Assembly: GCA_947305815.1 (NCBI GenBank)
Contig: CAMZEI010000006.1
Span: 1-32,336, forward strand
DNA: 32,336 nt
Direction: 5' to 3'
From: an uncultured Bacteroidales bacterium
Lineage (GTDB): Bacteria > Bacteroidota > Bacteroidia > Bacteroidales > UBA932
Under the pieces are notes generated by a model. It saw nothing but the letters and a program-made list of their open reading frames with translations, was not told the origin of the DNA and did no database searches. How positions within the stretch are numbered: the stretch's first letter is position 1; every line of letters begins with the position of its first letter. Made by a program: the position numbers and the translations under genes. This document shows, one piece after another, positions 18,622-27,063 of this stretch.

Positions 18622-20396
18622 TTATGAGAAAGTACTTCCCCATACTGATTGCCGTGCTGCTGCTCGCCGCTTCGTGCGTGCAGCAGCCCAGGGAAATCAC
18701 CCGTACCCAGCTCCGTGACAAGATTGCCGGAGCATGGCTGGGCCAGATGGTGGGCAATATCTACGGACTCGAGTATGAGAACAAGTTCGTGGACGAGCCC
18801 GGCGAGGGGCCCTTTGTCTTCAACAAGGCGATACGCAAGATGACCGCCGTGGACGGAGCCTTCTCCGACGACGACACTGATGTCGAGTACCTCTATCTGA
18901 TGATGATGGAGAAGTACGGTCTGGATATCACCTATGCGCAGGTCCGCGAGGGCTGGATGTACCATATCCGCGACCGCGTATGGCTTGCCAACCGCGCCGC
19001 TCTGGGCCTGATGCATTACGGCTTCATGCCGCCGATGACCGGCCGCAAGGAGTACAACCCCCACTGGTTCCAGATTGATCCTCAGCTGATCAACGAGATC
19101 TGGGCCTATACCGCTCCCGGCATGCCGGCATATGCGGCAGGGATTTCGGACTGGGCCGCCCGTATAACCTCCGATGACTGGGCTGTGTCGCCCACGGTGG
19201 TGTACGGAGCCATGTATTCCGAGGCCTTCTTTGAGAGCGATATCCCTACGCTCATCCGTCACGCCAAGGAGTATCTCCCTCGCGGAGACCGCTTCCGCGC
19301 AATTATCGACGAGTGCCTGAAGCTCTGGCAGGAGAATCCCGACGACTGGAAGCCTGCCCGCAAGGCCATGGCCGAGAAGCTGTACTTTAACGAGGACGAC
19401 CTCTCCAAGAGCATATGGAATGCCGACCTGAACGGAGCGATGGGCATACTGTCCCTGCTCTACGGTGAGGGTGACATCGACAAGACCCTGCTGATTGGCT
19501 GCGCCATGGGCTTCGACTGCGACAACCAGACGGCCACGATGTGCGGTCTGCTGGGAGTTATCAACGGCGTGGGCAATGTCCCCATGGACCGTGCCATACC
19601 GGCGGAGTTCCCACACTGGACCAAGCCTTTCAACGACCGCTATATCAATGTGACCCGCTACGACATGCCCGATGCCTCCATCGAGGATATTATCGAGCGC
19701 ACTGTCGTACTGGCGGAGAAGAACATCCTTGCCCGCGGAGGCAGCGTGCGTGAGGAGGACGGCGAGCTTATCTACACCGTCAACCCCAAGGCCCGCTACG
19801 TCAAGCCCGTGGAACCGGAGGCAAGCTTCTCGCTGCCTGCCGACCGCGGCCGCAACCTGGCCCCCGAGGCGGCAGAGATACTTGCGCTCACCCGCGAGAC
19901 TGACCGCGCTACGCTGGATTCCTGCTGGCTGACGATTCCCGTGAGCTACCGCGCATACACCGTGGATGTGATCAACGACGGCATAGTGGGTGGCCCCGGA
20001 GCGGCGTTCTACTCCCTCGGAGAGAAGTCCAACGCTCCCAAGCGCGACTACTTCGGCTACCGCTGGGATGAGCCGGTCACTACCGACATGATATCCTTCC
20101 ACTACGGACCTCTGGAGGAGTTCGGAGGCTGGTACTCCAATCTCCATCCCGAGTATCTGGATGCCGAAGGCAACTGGGTGCCTATTGAGGCCGAGGTCAT
20201 CCCCGCATGGCCTTTCAGCGACGAAGTGTTCTTCCAGCCTCACAACGGAGAGTTTGTCTTCCGCTTCCCCGCAGTGACTACGACGGCTGTGCGCGTCATA
20301 GGCGACGATGCAACCCTCGTGCACTGGCACAAATACACCAAAGACGTATCAGCATTCATCTCTATAACCGAATTGCAGGTATATGAAGCGAAATAG
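18618..20396 (+). CDS. ADP-ribosylglycohydrolase-family lipoprotein (1 of 3), with C-terminal beta-sandwich (F5/8C-like) region
   Basis: Lipobox LAASC; KIAGAWLGQMVGNIYG; AFSDDDTDVEYLYL; CAMGFDCDNQTATMCGLLGVING; C-term FISITELQVYEAK. Preferred start MRKYFPIL at 18624. Confidence 0.85.
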   Translation: MIMRKYFPILIAVLLLAASCVQQPREITRTQLRDKIAGAWLGQMVGNIYGLEYENKFVDEPGEGPFVFNKAIRKMTAVDGAFSDDDTDVEYLYLMMMEKYGLDITYAQVREGWMYHIRDRVWLANRAALGLMHYGFMPPMTGRKEYNPHWFQIDPQLINEIWAYTAPGMPAYAAGISDWAARITSDDWAVSPTVVYGAMYSEAFFESDIPTLIRHAKEYLPRGDRFRAIIDECLKLWQENPDDWKPARKAMAEKLYFNEDDLSKSIWNADLNGAMGILSLLYGEGDIDKTLLIGCAMGFDCDNQTATMCGLLGVINGVGNVPMDRAIPAEFPHWTKPFNDRYINVTRYDMPDASIEDIIERTVVLAEKNILARGGSVREEDGELIYTVNPKARYVKPVEPEASFSLPADRGRNLAPEAAEILALTRETDRATLDSCWLTIPVSYRAYTVDVINDGIVGGPGAAFYSLGEKSNAPKRDYFGYRWDEPVTTDMISFHYGPLEEFGGWYSNLHPEYLDAEGNWVPIEAEVIPAWPFSDEVFFQPHNGEFVFRFPAVTTTAVRVIGDDATLVHWHKYTKDVSAFISITELQVYEAK

Positions 20397-21990
20397 CCTC
20401 ATACTCGTGCTGGCCCTGCTGGCCTCGTGCTCCGCACCCAAGGCTCCGGAGAGCGTCACCCTCTCGAGGGAGGCTCTCATGGACAAGATTATGGGTGGCT
20501 GGGCTGGTCAGACCATAGGTGTCGTATACGGAGCTCCCACGGAGTTCAAGTTCACCGGGACCCTGATTCCGGACAATATGCCCATCTCCTGGGGCGAAGG
20601 TTATGTCAAGCACTGGTGGGACCGCAAGCCGGGCCTCTTCGACGACGTGTACAATGACCTCACTTTCGCCGAAGCTTTCGAACAGCTGGGACTTGATGCC
20701 ACATCCGAGGAGCTGGCCATGCGCTTTGCGTATGCGCCCTACCACCTCGCACATGCCAATCAGGCAGGCCGCTACAATGTCCGTCAGGGCATAATGCCGC
20801 CCGAGTCCGGACACTGGCTCAACAATCCCCACGCCGACGACCTGGACTTCCAGATTGAGGCTGATTTCGTGGGACTCATGGCTCCCGGTATGCTGCCGCA
20901 GGCCCTCGATATAGCAGACCGGGTCGGGCACATCATGAACAGTGGCGACGGCTTCTACGGCGGCGCTTTCGTGGCTGGTCTGTACAGCGCTGCCTTTGTC
21001 GAGAGCGATCCTGCGAAGATAGTCGACATGGCGCTCGAAGGCATACCGCAGGAGAGCATGTTCTGGCAGTGTATCAATGATGTGCGCCTGCTGCACTGGA
21101 AGTATCCCACCGACTGGAAAGCCGCATGGTTCGAGCTTCTCAAGAAGTGGGACTGTGACGCAGGCTGCCCCAAGGGGGTGTTCCTCAGCTTCAACATAGA
21201 CGCCAAGATTAACTCGGCCTATGTCGCTATGGGCCTCCTCTACGGAGGCGGCGATTTCGGACGCTCTCTGGAGATTGCTACCCGCTGCGGTCAGGACTCA
21301 GACTGCAATCCGGCTACCGTCGGCGGCGTGCTCGGAGTGGTGCTTGGGCTCGATGCGATGCCTCCTTTCTGGAAGGATCCCGTGATGGAAATCTGGGCCC
21401 TGGACTTCGAAGGCACCGACGTGTCCCTCGCCAAAGGTTCGCAGTACTCCTTCAATCAGGCCCTTGAGCTGATTCCCCGTAATGGCGGCACCGTTACTGA
21501 CGATGAGGTGACAATACCTGTAGCAAGGCCTGAGGTCCTCCCTCTGGAGCAGAACTTCACCGATACCTATCCCATCTACCGCGACCAGAAGGACGCATGG
21601 ATGTCAGGGGAGTACGAGTTCGACTTCTCCGGCAACGGATTTGTGGTCTGGGGTAACCTCGTATGCCTTCGTGGCATCAGCGCCGACTACGCAGCCCGTG
21701 TTAGCAAGAAGCACGTGGGTAGCGAGGTGTTTGCCCTCGCCGAGGAGCAGGACCCCTATGTGGCCGAGATTGAGGTCTGGATAGACGGACAGCTCGACCA
21801 GGTGTCCATGCTGCCCATGAAGGGCACTTCGCGCAAGCTTGAGCCAGCCTGGAAGTATCTCCTCCCTGAGGGCCGCCACAACGTCCGCATGGTCTGGCGC
21901 AATCCTCAGCCCGAAACTTACCTGCTGCGTATCAACGCGATACAATACTACTCAGCAAAGCCAAATGAAGACGTCTATTATCATAATTAG
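20383..21990 (+). CDS. ADP-ribosylglycohydrolase-family lipoprotein (2 of 3)
   Basis: Lipobox LLASC; MDKIMGGWAGQTIGVVYGAPTEF; GLFDDVYNDLTFAEAFEQLG; ATRCGQDSDCNPATVGGVLGVVLG. Confidence 0.85.
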   Translation: MKRNSLILVLALLASCSAPKAPESVTLSREALMDKIMGGWAGQTIGVVYGAPTEFKFTGTLIPDNMPISWGEGYVKHWWDRKPGLFDDVYNDLTFAEAFEQLGLDATSEELAMRFAYAPYHLAHANQAGRYNVRQGIMPPESGHWLNNPHADDLDFQIEADFVGLMAPGMLPQALDIADRVGHIMNSGDGFYGGAFVAGLYSAAFVESDPAKIVDMALEGIPQESMFWQCINDVRLLHWKYPTDWKAAWFELLKKWDCDAGCPKGVFLSFNIDAKINSAYVAMGLLYGGGDFGRSLEIATRCGQDSDCNPATVGGVLGVVLGLDAMPPFWKDPVMEIWALDFEGTDVSLAKGSQYSFNQALELIPRNGGTVTDDEVTIPVARPEVLPLEQNFTDTYPIYRDQKDAWMSGEYEFDFSGNGFVVWGNLVCLRGISADYAARVSKKHVGSEVFALAEEQDPYVAEIEVWIDGQLDQVSMLPMKGTSRKLEPAWKYLLPEGRHNVRMVWRNPQPETYLLRINAIQYYSAKPNEDVYYHN

Positions 21991-23467
21991 CGGGCTCCTG
22001 CTGCTATCCGCCTGCACTTCCACGCTGCCTTACGGGCAGACCGTGACCATGGACGACGCCACCCTGATGGACAAGATCCGCGGCGGCTGGTACGGCCAGA
22101 CCATAGGCTGCACCTACGGCGGCCCCACGGAGTTCAAGTACAAGGGCGGTATCATCATGGACGAGATTCCCATCCCCTGGTACGATGACTACATCTACGA
22201 TACCTATATCGAGGATCCCGGCCTGTATGACGATGTCTATATGGACCTCACCTTCATGGAGACCATGCTCAAATTTGGCGTGGATGCTCCCGTGGAGGAA
22301 TACGCCCGCGCTTTCGCATACGCCGACTACAAGCTCTGGCACGCCAACCAGGCCGCCCGTTACAATATCCTCAACGGCCGCGGCGCACCCGAGAGCGGCT
22401 ACTGGAAATACAATCCCCATGCTGACGACATTGACTTCCAGATTGAGGCGGACTTCATCGGCATGCTCTATCCCGGACAGGTCGATGCGGCATCGGAGCT
22501 CAGCGACCGAATTGGCCACATCATGAACTACGGCGACGGCTGGTACGGCGGCGTATTCATCGGAGCCATGTACTGCCTGGCCTATGTCTGCGATGATATC
22601 CCCACCATTGTGAGGGAGGCCCTGAAGACTATACCCGAGGGAACCAAGTTCCACAGCACCATAGCCGACGTCCTCAAGTACTGGAAGAAATACCCCGGCG
22701 ACTGGAAGCAGTGCTGGTTCGAGGTCACTAACCGTCACGCAAATGACGTGGGCTGCCCCGAGGGCGTCTGGAACGGCTTCAACATCGACGCTACCATCAA
22801 CAGCGCCTTCGTGGTTATTGGCCTGCTGTACGGAGAGGGTGACTTCCTCAAAACGATGGATATCTCTACCCGCTGCGGCAACGATTCCGACTGCAACCCT
22901 GCCTCGGCCGCCGGCATACTCGGAGTGATGTACGGCTACGATGCCATCCCCGAGTACTGGAAGAAGGGGGCCGAGCGCATCAAGGACATACCCTTCCCCT
23001 ACACTTCGCTCAGTCTTGAGCAGGTCTGCGAGGAGAACTTCAAGCTCGTCAAGTCCCTCTATCCCGGCGAGGAAGGCAGCATCAGCATAGATGTGCGCCA
23101 GCCCTCTGCCGTACGCTACGAGCAGTGCTTCGAGGGGATAAGGCCCGTAGGCAAGGTGGTTCTCAAGAAACGCTTCTCCAGCGAGCTTACCCTTGAGTTC
23201 GACGGCAATTCCATAGTGGTCGAGGGCAGTGTGGTGAAGACCGGACATGATGATTCCGCCTACGAGGCAAGGCTGCAGGCCTACCTCGACGGAGATCTGG
23301 TCGAGGAGTTCACCATGCCTTACGACTACATAACCCGCAAATACGAAGTGTTCTCAGCCTATTGCTTCGAAAGCGGCCACCACACATTGAAACTGGTGCT
23401 GCTCAATCCCCATAAGGATTATGAGATAAACGCACAGGAAATGGTAATATATGACAAGGATGAATAG
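21965..23467 (+). CDS. ADP-ribosylglycohydrolase-family lipoprotein (3 of 3)
   Basis: Start reset to MKTSIIIISGLLLLSACTS (lipobox); MDKIRGGWYGQTIGCTYGGPTEF; GLYDDVYMDLTFMETMLKFG; STRCGNDSDCNPASAAGILGVMYG. Confidence 0.86.
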   Translation: MKTSIIIISGLLLLSACTSTLPYGQTVTMDDATLMDKIRGGWYGQTIGCTYGGPTEFKYKGGIIMDEIPIPWYDDYIYDTYIEDPGLYDDVYMDLTFMETMLKFGVDAPVEEYARAFAYADYKLWHANQAARYNILNGRGAPESGYWKYNPHADDIDFQIEADFIGMLYPGQVDAASELSDRIGHIMNYGDGWYGGVFIGAMYCLAYVCDDIPTIVREALKTIPEGTKFHSTIADVLKYWKKYPGDWKQCWFEVTNRHANDVGCPEGVWNGFNIDATINSAFVVIGLLYGEGDFLKTMDISTRCGNDSDCNPASAAGILGVMYGYDAIPEYWKKGAERIKDIPFPYTSLSLEQVCEENFKLVKSLYPGEEGSISIDVRQPSAVRYEQCFEGIRPVGKVVLKKRFSSELTLEFDGNSIVVEGSVVKTGHDDSAYEARLQAYLDGDLVEEFTMPYDYITRKYEVFSAYCFESGHHTLKLVLLNPHKDYEINAQEMVIYDKDE

Positions 23468-24950
23468 ATTATTTCTTCTGCTCTCGGTGTTCGCAATTGT
23501 AGGCGCCTGCGGATGCTCTCCCAAGAATGAGAATCCTGAAGAGCCCGCATTCGAGAGGTATGTCCAGAATCTGGAGATTAAGAGTGAGATATTGAATACG
23601 AAGGTACCGTTCTCCATCTACCTTCCTGAGGGCTATGACAAGGACCTCGACAAGTCCTACGCCGTAGTGTACATGCTCCACGGACATGGTGACAACCACA
23701 ATTCGTGGAACGGCAATTATCTCCATGCCAACACCAAGATCAATACCCTGGTGAAGACTTCCGGCCTGTCGGACATGATTTATGTGTTCCCCGAGGGATT
23801 CACAACCTACTACTGCAACTACTATACGGGTAAGTACGCCTATATGGACATGTTTGTTCAGGAGCTCATACCCTACATCGATGCCAATTACCGCACGATA
23901 CCTGACAGGCAGCACCGCAGCATCACCGGCTACTCCATGGGAGGATTCGGAGCCCTGGCTCTCGCCGAGAAGCATCCGGAGACCTTCCTCTGCAGCGCAC
24001 CGCTGAGCATGTCGTTCCGTACCGACTGGCAGTACATGTCGGAATCCCAGAGTGGCTGGGACCAGCAGTGGGGCAAAATTTTCGGAGGGATAGCCAAGGC
24101 AGGCGCAGAGCGCTTGACGGACTATTACAAGGAGCATTGCCCCTACTATCAGTTCGTCCCGGAGAACAGGGAGACCCTTTCTGCAGTGAAGTGGTACCTT
24201 ATCTGCGGCGACAACGAGGAGAATCTCCTCTATGCCAATGACACTCTCCACGTGCAGCTCCGCGACCTCGGGTACGAGCACGAGTACCGTGTGGTGGACG
24301 GAGGGCACTCCAGCAGCGTGTGGATGCCGGCTCTGGATGAGGTCCTGCCGATGTTTGACCATTACATGAACGGAACTTCCGCATGGCCGGCCTGCGCCAA
24401 AGCCATGTACAAGAAGCAGGATGTCGCATTCCGCGAGGATGGGACTGCGTTCTCTAAAGCGTATACCGGTGCTGAGCAGGGACTCGGCGTGTATCTCTTC
24501 CATAAAGCCCTCCCGGAGCAGACCCTGAAGGATGTCATGTCCGTGCTCTACACGGTCAATACCAAATACCTCTGCGTCTATATGCCCTGCGATCTCACAA
24601 AGAAGAGTGTCGCGGAGTGGGTAGAATACTATGGGGCCCTTTATCCTCAGAATAAGCGTGCAGCTGTGTGCATGGAGGGAACGGGAGCGTCGGTTATGGC
24701 TGATCAGGCCCCCTTTGAAGCCATGCTCTTTGTCGATACCGCCCTCGGGACGGACATCAGTGCAGACCCTTCAAGGAAGTACTACTTCTCCTGCACCGAT
24801 GAATCCGCCTGCTATGCTGATTACGGCACTCTGTATCGCATCTGCAAGCGCGGCGGGATCGAATTCGAATACCGTGTGATCAATGCAACCGGCGAGCCCG
24901 AGGATATACTCAGGTGCGCCGACCAACTGAAATCATATATTCCTTATTAA
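23451..24950 (+). CDS. Esterase-D-like alpha/beta hydrolase lipoprotein with degenerate C-terminal second domain
   Basis: Lipobox VGAC; VPFSIYLPEGYDKDLDKSYAVVYMLHGHGDN; nucleophile elbow GYSMGGFGAL; catalytic His region RVVDGGHSSSVW. Confidence 0.82.
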   Translation: MTRMNRLFLLLSVFAIVGACGCSPKNENPEEPAFERYVQNLEIKSEILNTKVPFSIYLPEGYDKDLDKSYAVVYMLHGHGDNHNSWNGNYLHANTKINTLVKTSGLSDMIYVFPEGFTTYYCNYYTGKYAYMDMFVQELIPYIDANYRTIPDRQHRSITGYSMGGFGALALAEKHPETFLCSAPLSMSFRTDWQYMSESQSGWDQQWGKIFGGIAKAGAERLTDYYKEHCPYYQFVPENRETLSAVKWYLICGDNEENLLYANDTLHVQLRDLGYEHEYRVVDGGHSSSVWMPALDEVLPMFDHYMNGTSAWPACAKAMYKKQDVAFREDGTAFSKAYTGAEQGLGVYLFHKALPEQTLKDVMSVLYTVNTKYLCVYMPCDLTKKSVAEWVEYYGALYPQNKRAAVCMEGTGASVMADQAPFEAMLFVDTALGTDISADPSRKYYFSCTDESACYADYGTLYRICKRGGIEFEYRVINATGEPEDILRCADQLKSYIPY

Positions 24951-24975
24951 CCTTATTATTAACCCTTTTATTAAC
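24944..24975 (+). repeat. Three TTATTAAC direct repeats at exact 12-bp spacing
   Basis: TTATTAAC at 24944, 24956 and 24968, read directly. Confidence 0.75.
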
Positions 24976-24992
24976 AAACACAAAAAACAAGT

Positions 24993-25781
24993 ATGAAAAA
25001 GTTTTTCTTTTTCGCAGCTATCGCTGCACTGACTCTCGTTTCTTGCGACAAGGATTCTAAGAACAACGGTGGCAAGGAAGACGAGGGCGGCATCAAGCTC
25101 GAGTACCGCATCAAGACACTCGACGGCAAGGCCTTCACCTACAACGCTGACGGCAAGGTCGCTTCTTACGGTGACGACAGCGAAGTCAGGACCTTTGTCT
25201 ATGAGGGCAACAAGCTCACCATCAAGGACAAGTGGAAAGAGGACGGCGCATGGTCCGCAGAGATCGTAGAGTACGAAATGACTCTCAACGAGATGGGTTT
25301 CGCTACCGAGGTTAAGTATGGTGACGGCAACGTCATTACCATCACTTATGACAAGGACGGTTTCTTCACCGAGGCTATCAGGAACGGTGAGAAGATCACT
25401 GAGCAGACCATTGAGGATCTCAATGTCATCTCTTGGGGCCGCTATGACAAGGATCACGACTTCTGGCGTCAGAAGAAGGCCACCTATCTTGGCAAGGTCA
25501 ACGTCGGCCAGGTCCAGACCCACTGGGCAGAGGATCTCAAGATGAAGAGGTGGATGCACGAGGCACGCCTGTTCGGTAATACCTCCGTCAACGTCCTCGA
25601 GACTTGCCGCTGGTGGAACTACGGCGATGAGCCCGCTGCAAAGACCGCAGTATATGACTACGAGTACGATGCCAACGGCTGCATCACCAAGGAGACCAAG
25701 TACTACGGCGTGTGGAACGAGACCGACCTCACTGGCCTCGACTTCGACGACGAGCACACCTTCACCTGGGAGAAGATCTAA
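24993..25781 (+). CDS. Small lipoprotein with YD/RHS-like beta-strand repeats, unknown function
   Basis: MKKFFFFAAIAALTLVSCDKDSKNNGGKEDEGG; lipobox followed by acidic stretch; repeated Y-N/D-A-D-G-like units (FTYNADGKVASY, YEYDANGCITKETKYY). Confidence 0.75.
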   Translation: MKKFFFFAAIAALTLVSCDKDSKNNGGKEDEGGIKLEYRIKTLDGKAFTYNADGKVASYGDDSEVRTFVYEGNKLTIKDKWKEDGAWSAEIVEYEMTLNEMGFATEVKYGDGNVITITYDKDGFFTEAIRNGEKITEQTIEDLNVISWGRYDKDHDFWRQKKATYLGKVNVGQVQTHWAEDLKMKRWMHEARLFGNTSVNVLETCRWWNYGDEPAAKTAVYDYEYDANGCITKETKYYGVWNETDLTGLDFDDEHTFTWEKI

Positions 25782-25791
25782 GAGCCCAGTA

Positions 25792-25817
25792 GTCATTCCG
25801 GGCTTGACCCGGAATCT
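25792..25817 (+). repeat. Palindromic repeat, copy c, between convergent genes
   Basis: GTCATTCCGGGCTTGACCCGGAATCT, identical to copy b for 26 nt. Confidence 0.85.
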
Positions 25818-27063
25818 ACTTGTAGATGAGATACGTCTCCCGGAGCTGGCGGAACCCCGCTTCATCGCGGTGCCAGTAAGGGAGGACATCTTCCACAACA
25901 AGGCGGCTGCCCAACAGGGCGGCCGTCTTTTCTGATCCCGTGACCTTGTGAAACATTGTAAGGTCCAGACCCGGGGTCTTGAAAGGATTGATGCCGAAGC
26001 GCTTGAATACCGCCTGCATCACGTAGAACTGTACCGTGGTGAGCTCCGCGGCGGCAAAGTCAGTGAAATAATATTGCACCCCGTGCAGGAGCTTGCCCTT
26101 CATGGAGCCGGCGAAGGGAGTGTAATGGATGGTCCTCCATGCGATGCCGGGAAGGCAGTAGGAGTCCAGCTCGGCCTTGAGGACATCGGCGTCTATCCAC
26201 TCAGCGGCAAATGTGCCGAAGGGCATGCTGTAGCCTATGCCTATGTTGAGGTAGTCGCGGAACTCGCCGACCAGCCCCGCGCAGGGGTAGCAGACGGCGT
26301 TCTGGGGATAGGGGATGTTGGGCGAAGGTGCGACCCAGGGGAGCCCGGTCGCAGCGTAGTCCATGCCGCGCTGCCAGCCTTCCATGGGGATGACGGTGAG
26401 GCGGCACCTGGCGTGCGGCAGATTGCCTTTCTGTCCGCAGTTGAGACCTTCTTCATTAATGAGACGCGCCAGCTCACCTACGGTCATTCCATATATATAA
26501 GGTATACGGTACTGCCCGACGAAGCTGTACCAGCCTACCTCGGGGTAAGGACCCTCCACCTTGGTGCCTCCGAGAGGGTCAGGTCTGTCGAGTACCATGA
26601 CTTCTATGCCTCGGGCGGCGCAGGCCCTCATTACGAGTCCGAGAGTGCTTATGAAGGTGTAGGAGCGTGTCCCCACGTCCTGAATGTCATAGACCATCAC
26701 GTCTATGCCTTCCAGCATCGCGGCAGTCGGCTCGCGGGTGGCCCCGTACAGCGAATGTACCGGGAGTCCCGTCAGCGGGTCCGTGCTGCCGGCCACCTTG
26801 CCTCCCGCCCAGACATCGCCGCGCACCCCGTGCTCGGGACCGAAAAGGGCTACGAGATTGACCTCGGGGGCTGCCCACAGTATCTCTATGGTGGATCGCA
26901 GCTGCGAGTCCACACCGCTGGGGTTGGTGACGAGTCCCACCCTGCGGCCTTCGAGTCCGCTGAAGCCGTGCTCGCGAAGCACTTCTATGCCGGGCTTTAC
27001 TCTTGCGGAGGCTGCGAGGCACAGAAGACCCAGGGCGATGACTGTGAGTAGCCTTTTATTCAT
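25816..27063 (-). CDS. DUF1343 / NamZ-like exo-beta-N-acetylmuramidase, secreted
   Basis: Signal peptide MNKRLLTVIALGLLCLAASA; GRRVGLVTNPSGVD; LFGPEHGVRGD; DIQDVGTRSYTFISTLG; VLDRPDPLGG. Confidence 0.88.
   Translation of the reverse strand: MNKRLLTVIALGLLCLAASARVKPGIEVLREHGFSGLEGRRVGLVTNPSGVDSQLRSTIEILWAAPEVNLVALFGPEHGVRGDVWAGGKVAGSTDPLTGLPVHSLYGATREPTAAMLEGIDVMVYDIQDVGTRSYTFISTLGLVMRACAARGIEVMVLDRPDPLGGTKVEGPYPEVGWYSFVGQYRIPYIYGMTVGELARLINEEGLNCGQKGNLPHARCRLTVIPMEGWQRGMDYAATGLPWVAPSPNIPYPQNAVCYPCAGLVGEFRDYLNIGIGYSMPFGTFAAEWIDADVLKAELDSYCLPGIAWRTIHYTPFAGSMKGKLLHGVQYYFTDFAAAELTTVQFYVMQAVFKRFGINPFKTPGLDLTMFHKVTGSEKTAALLGSRLVVEDVLPYWHRDEAGFRQLRETYLIYK

Noticed and set aside
13194-23248. Long minus-strand ORFs opposite the PUL (382, 364, 436, 571, 414 aa)
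   Set aside because: Exactly antisense to recognisable transporter, SusC and glycohydrolase genes; composition is low-complexity mirror translation.
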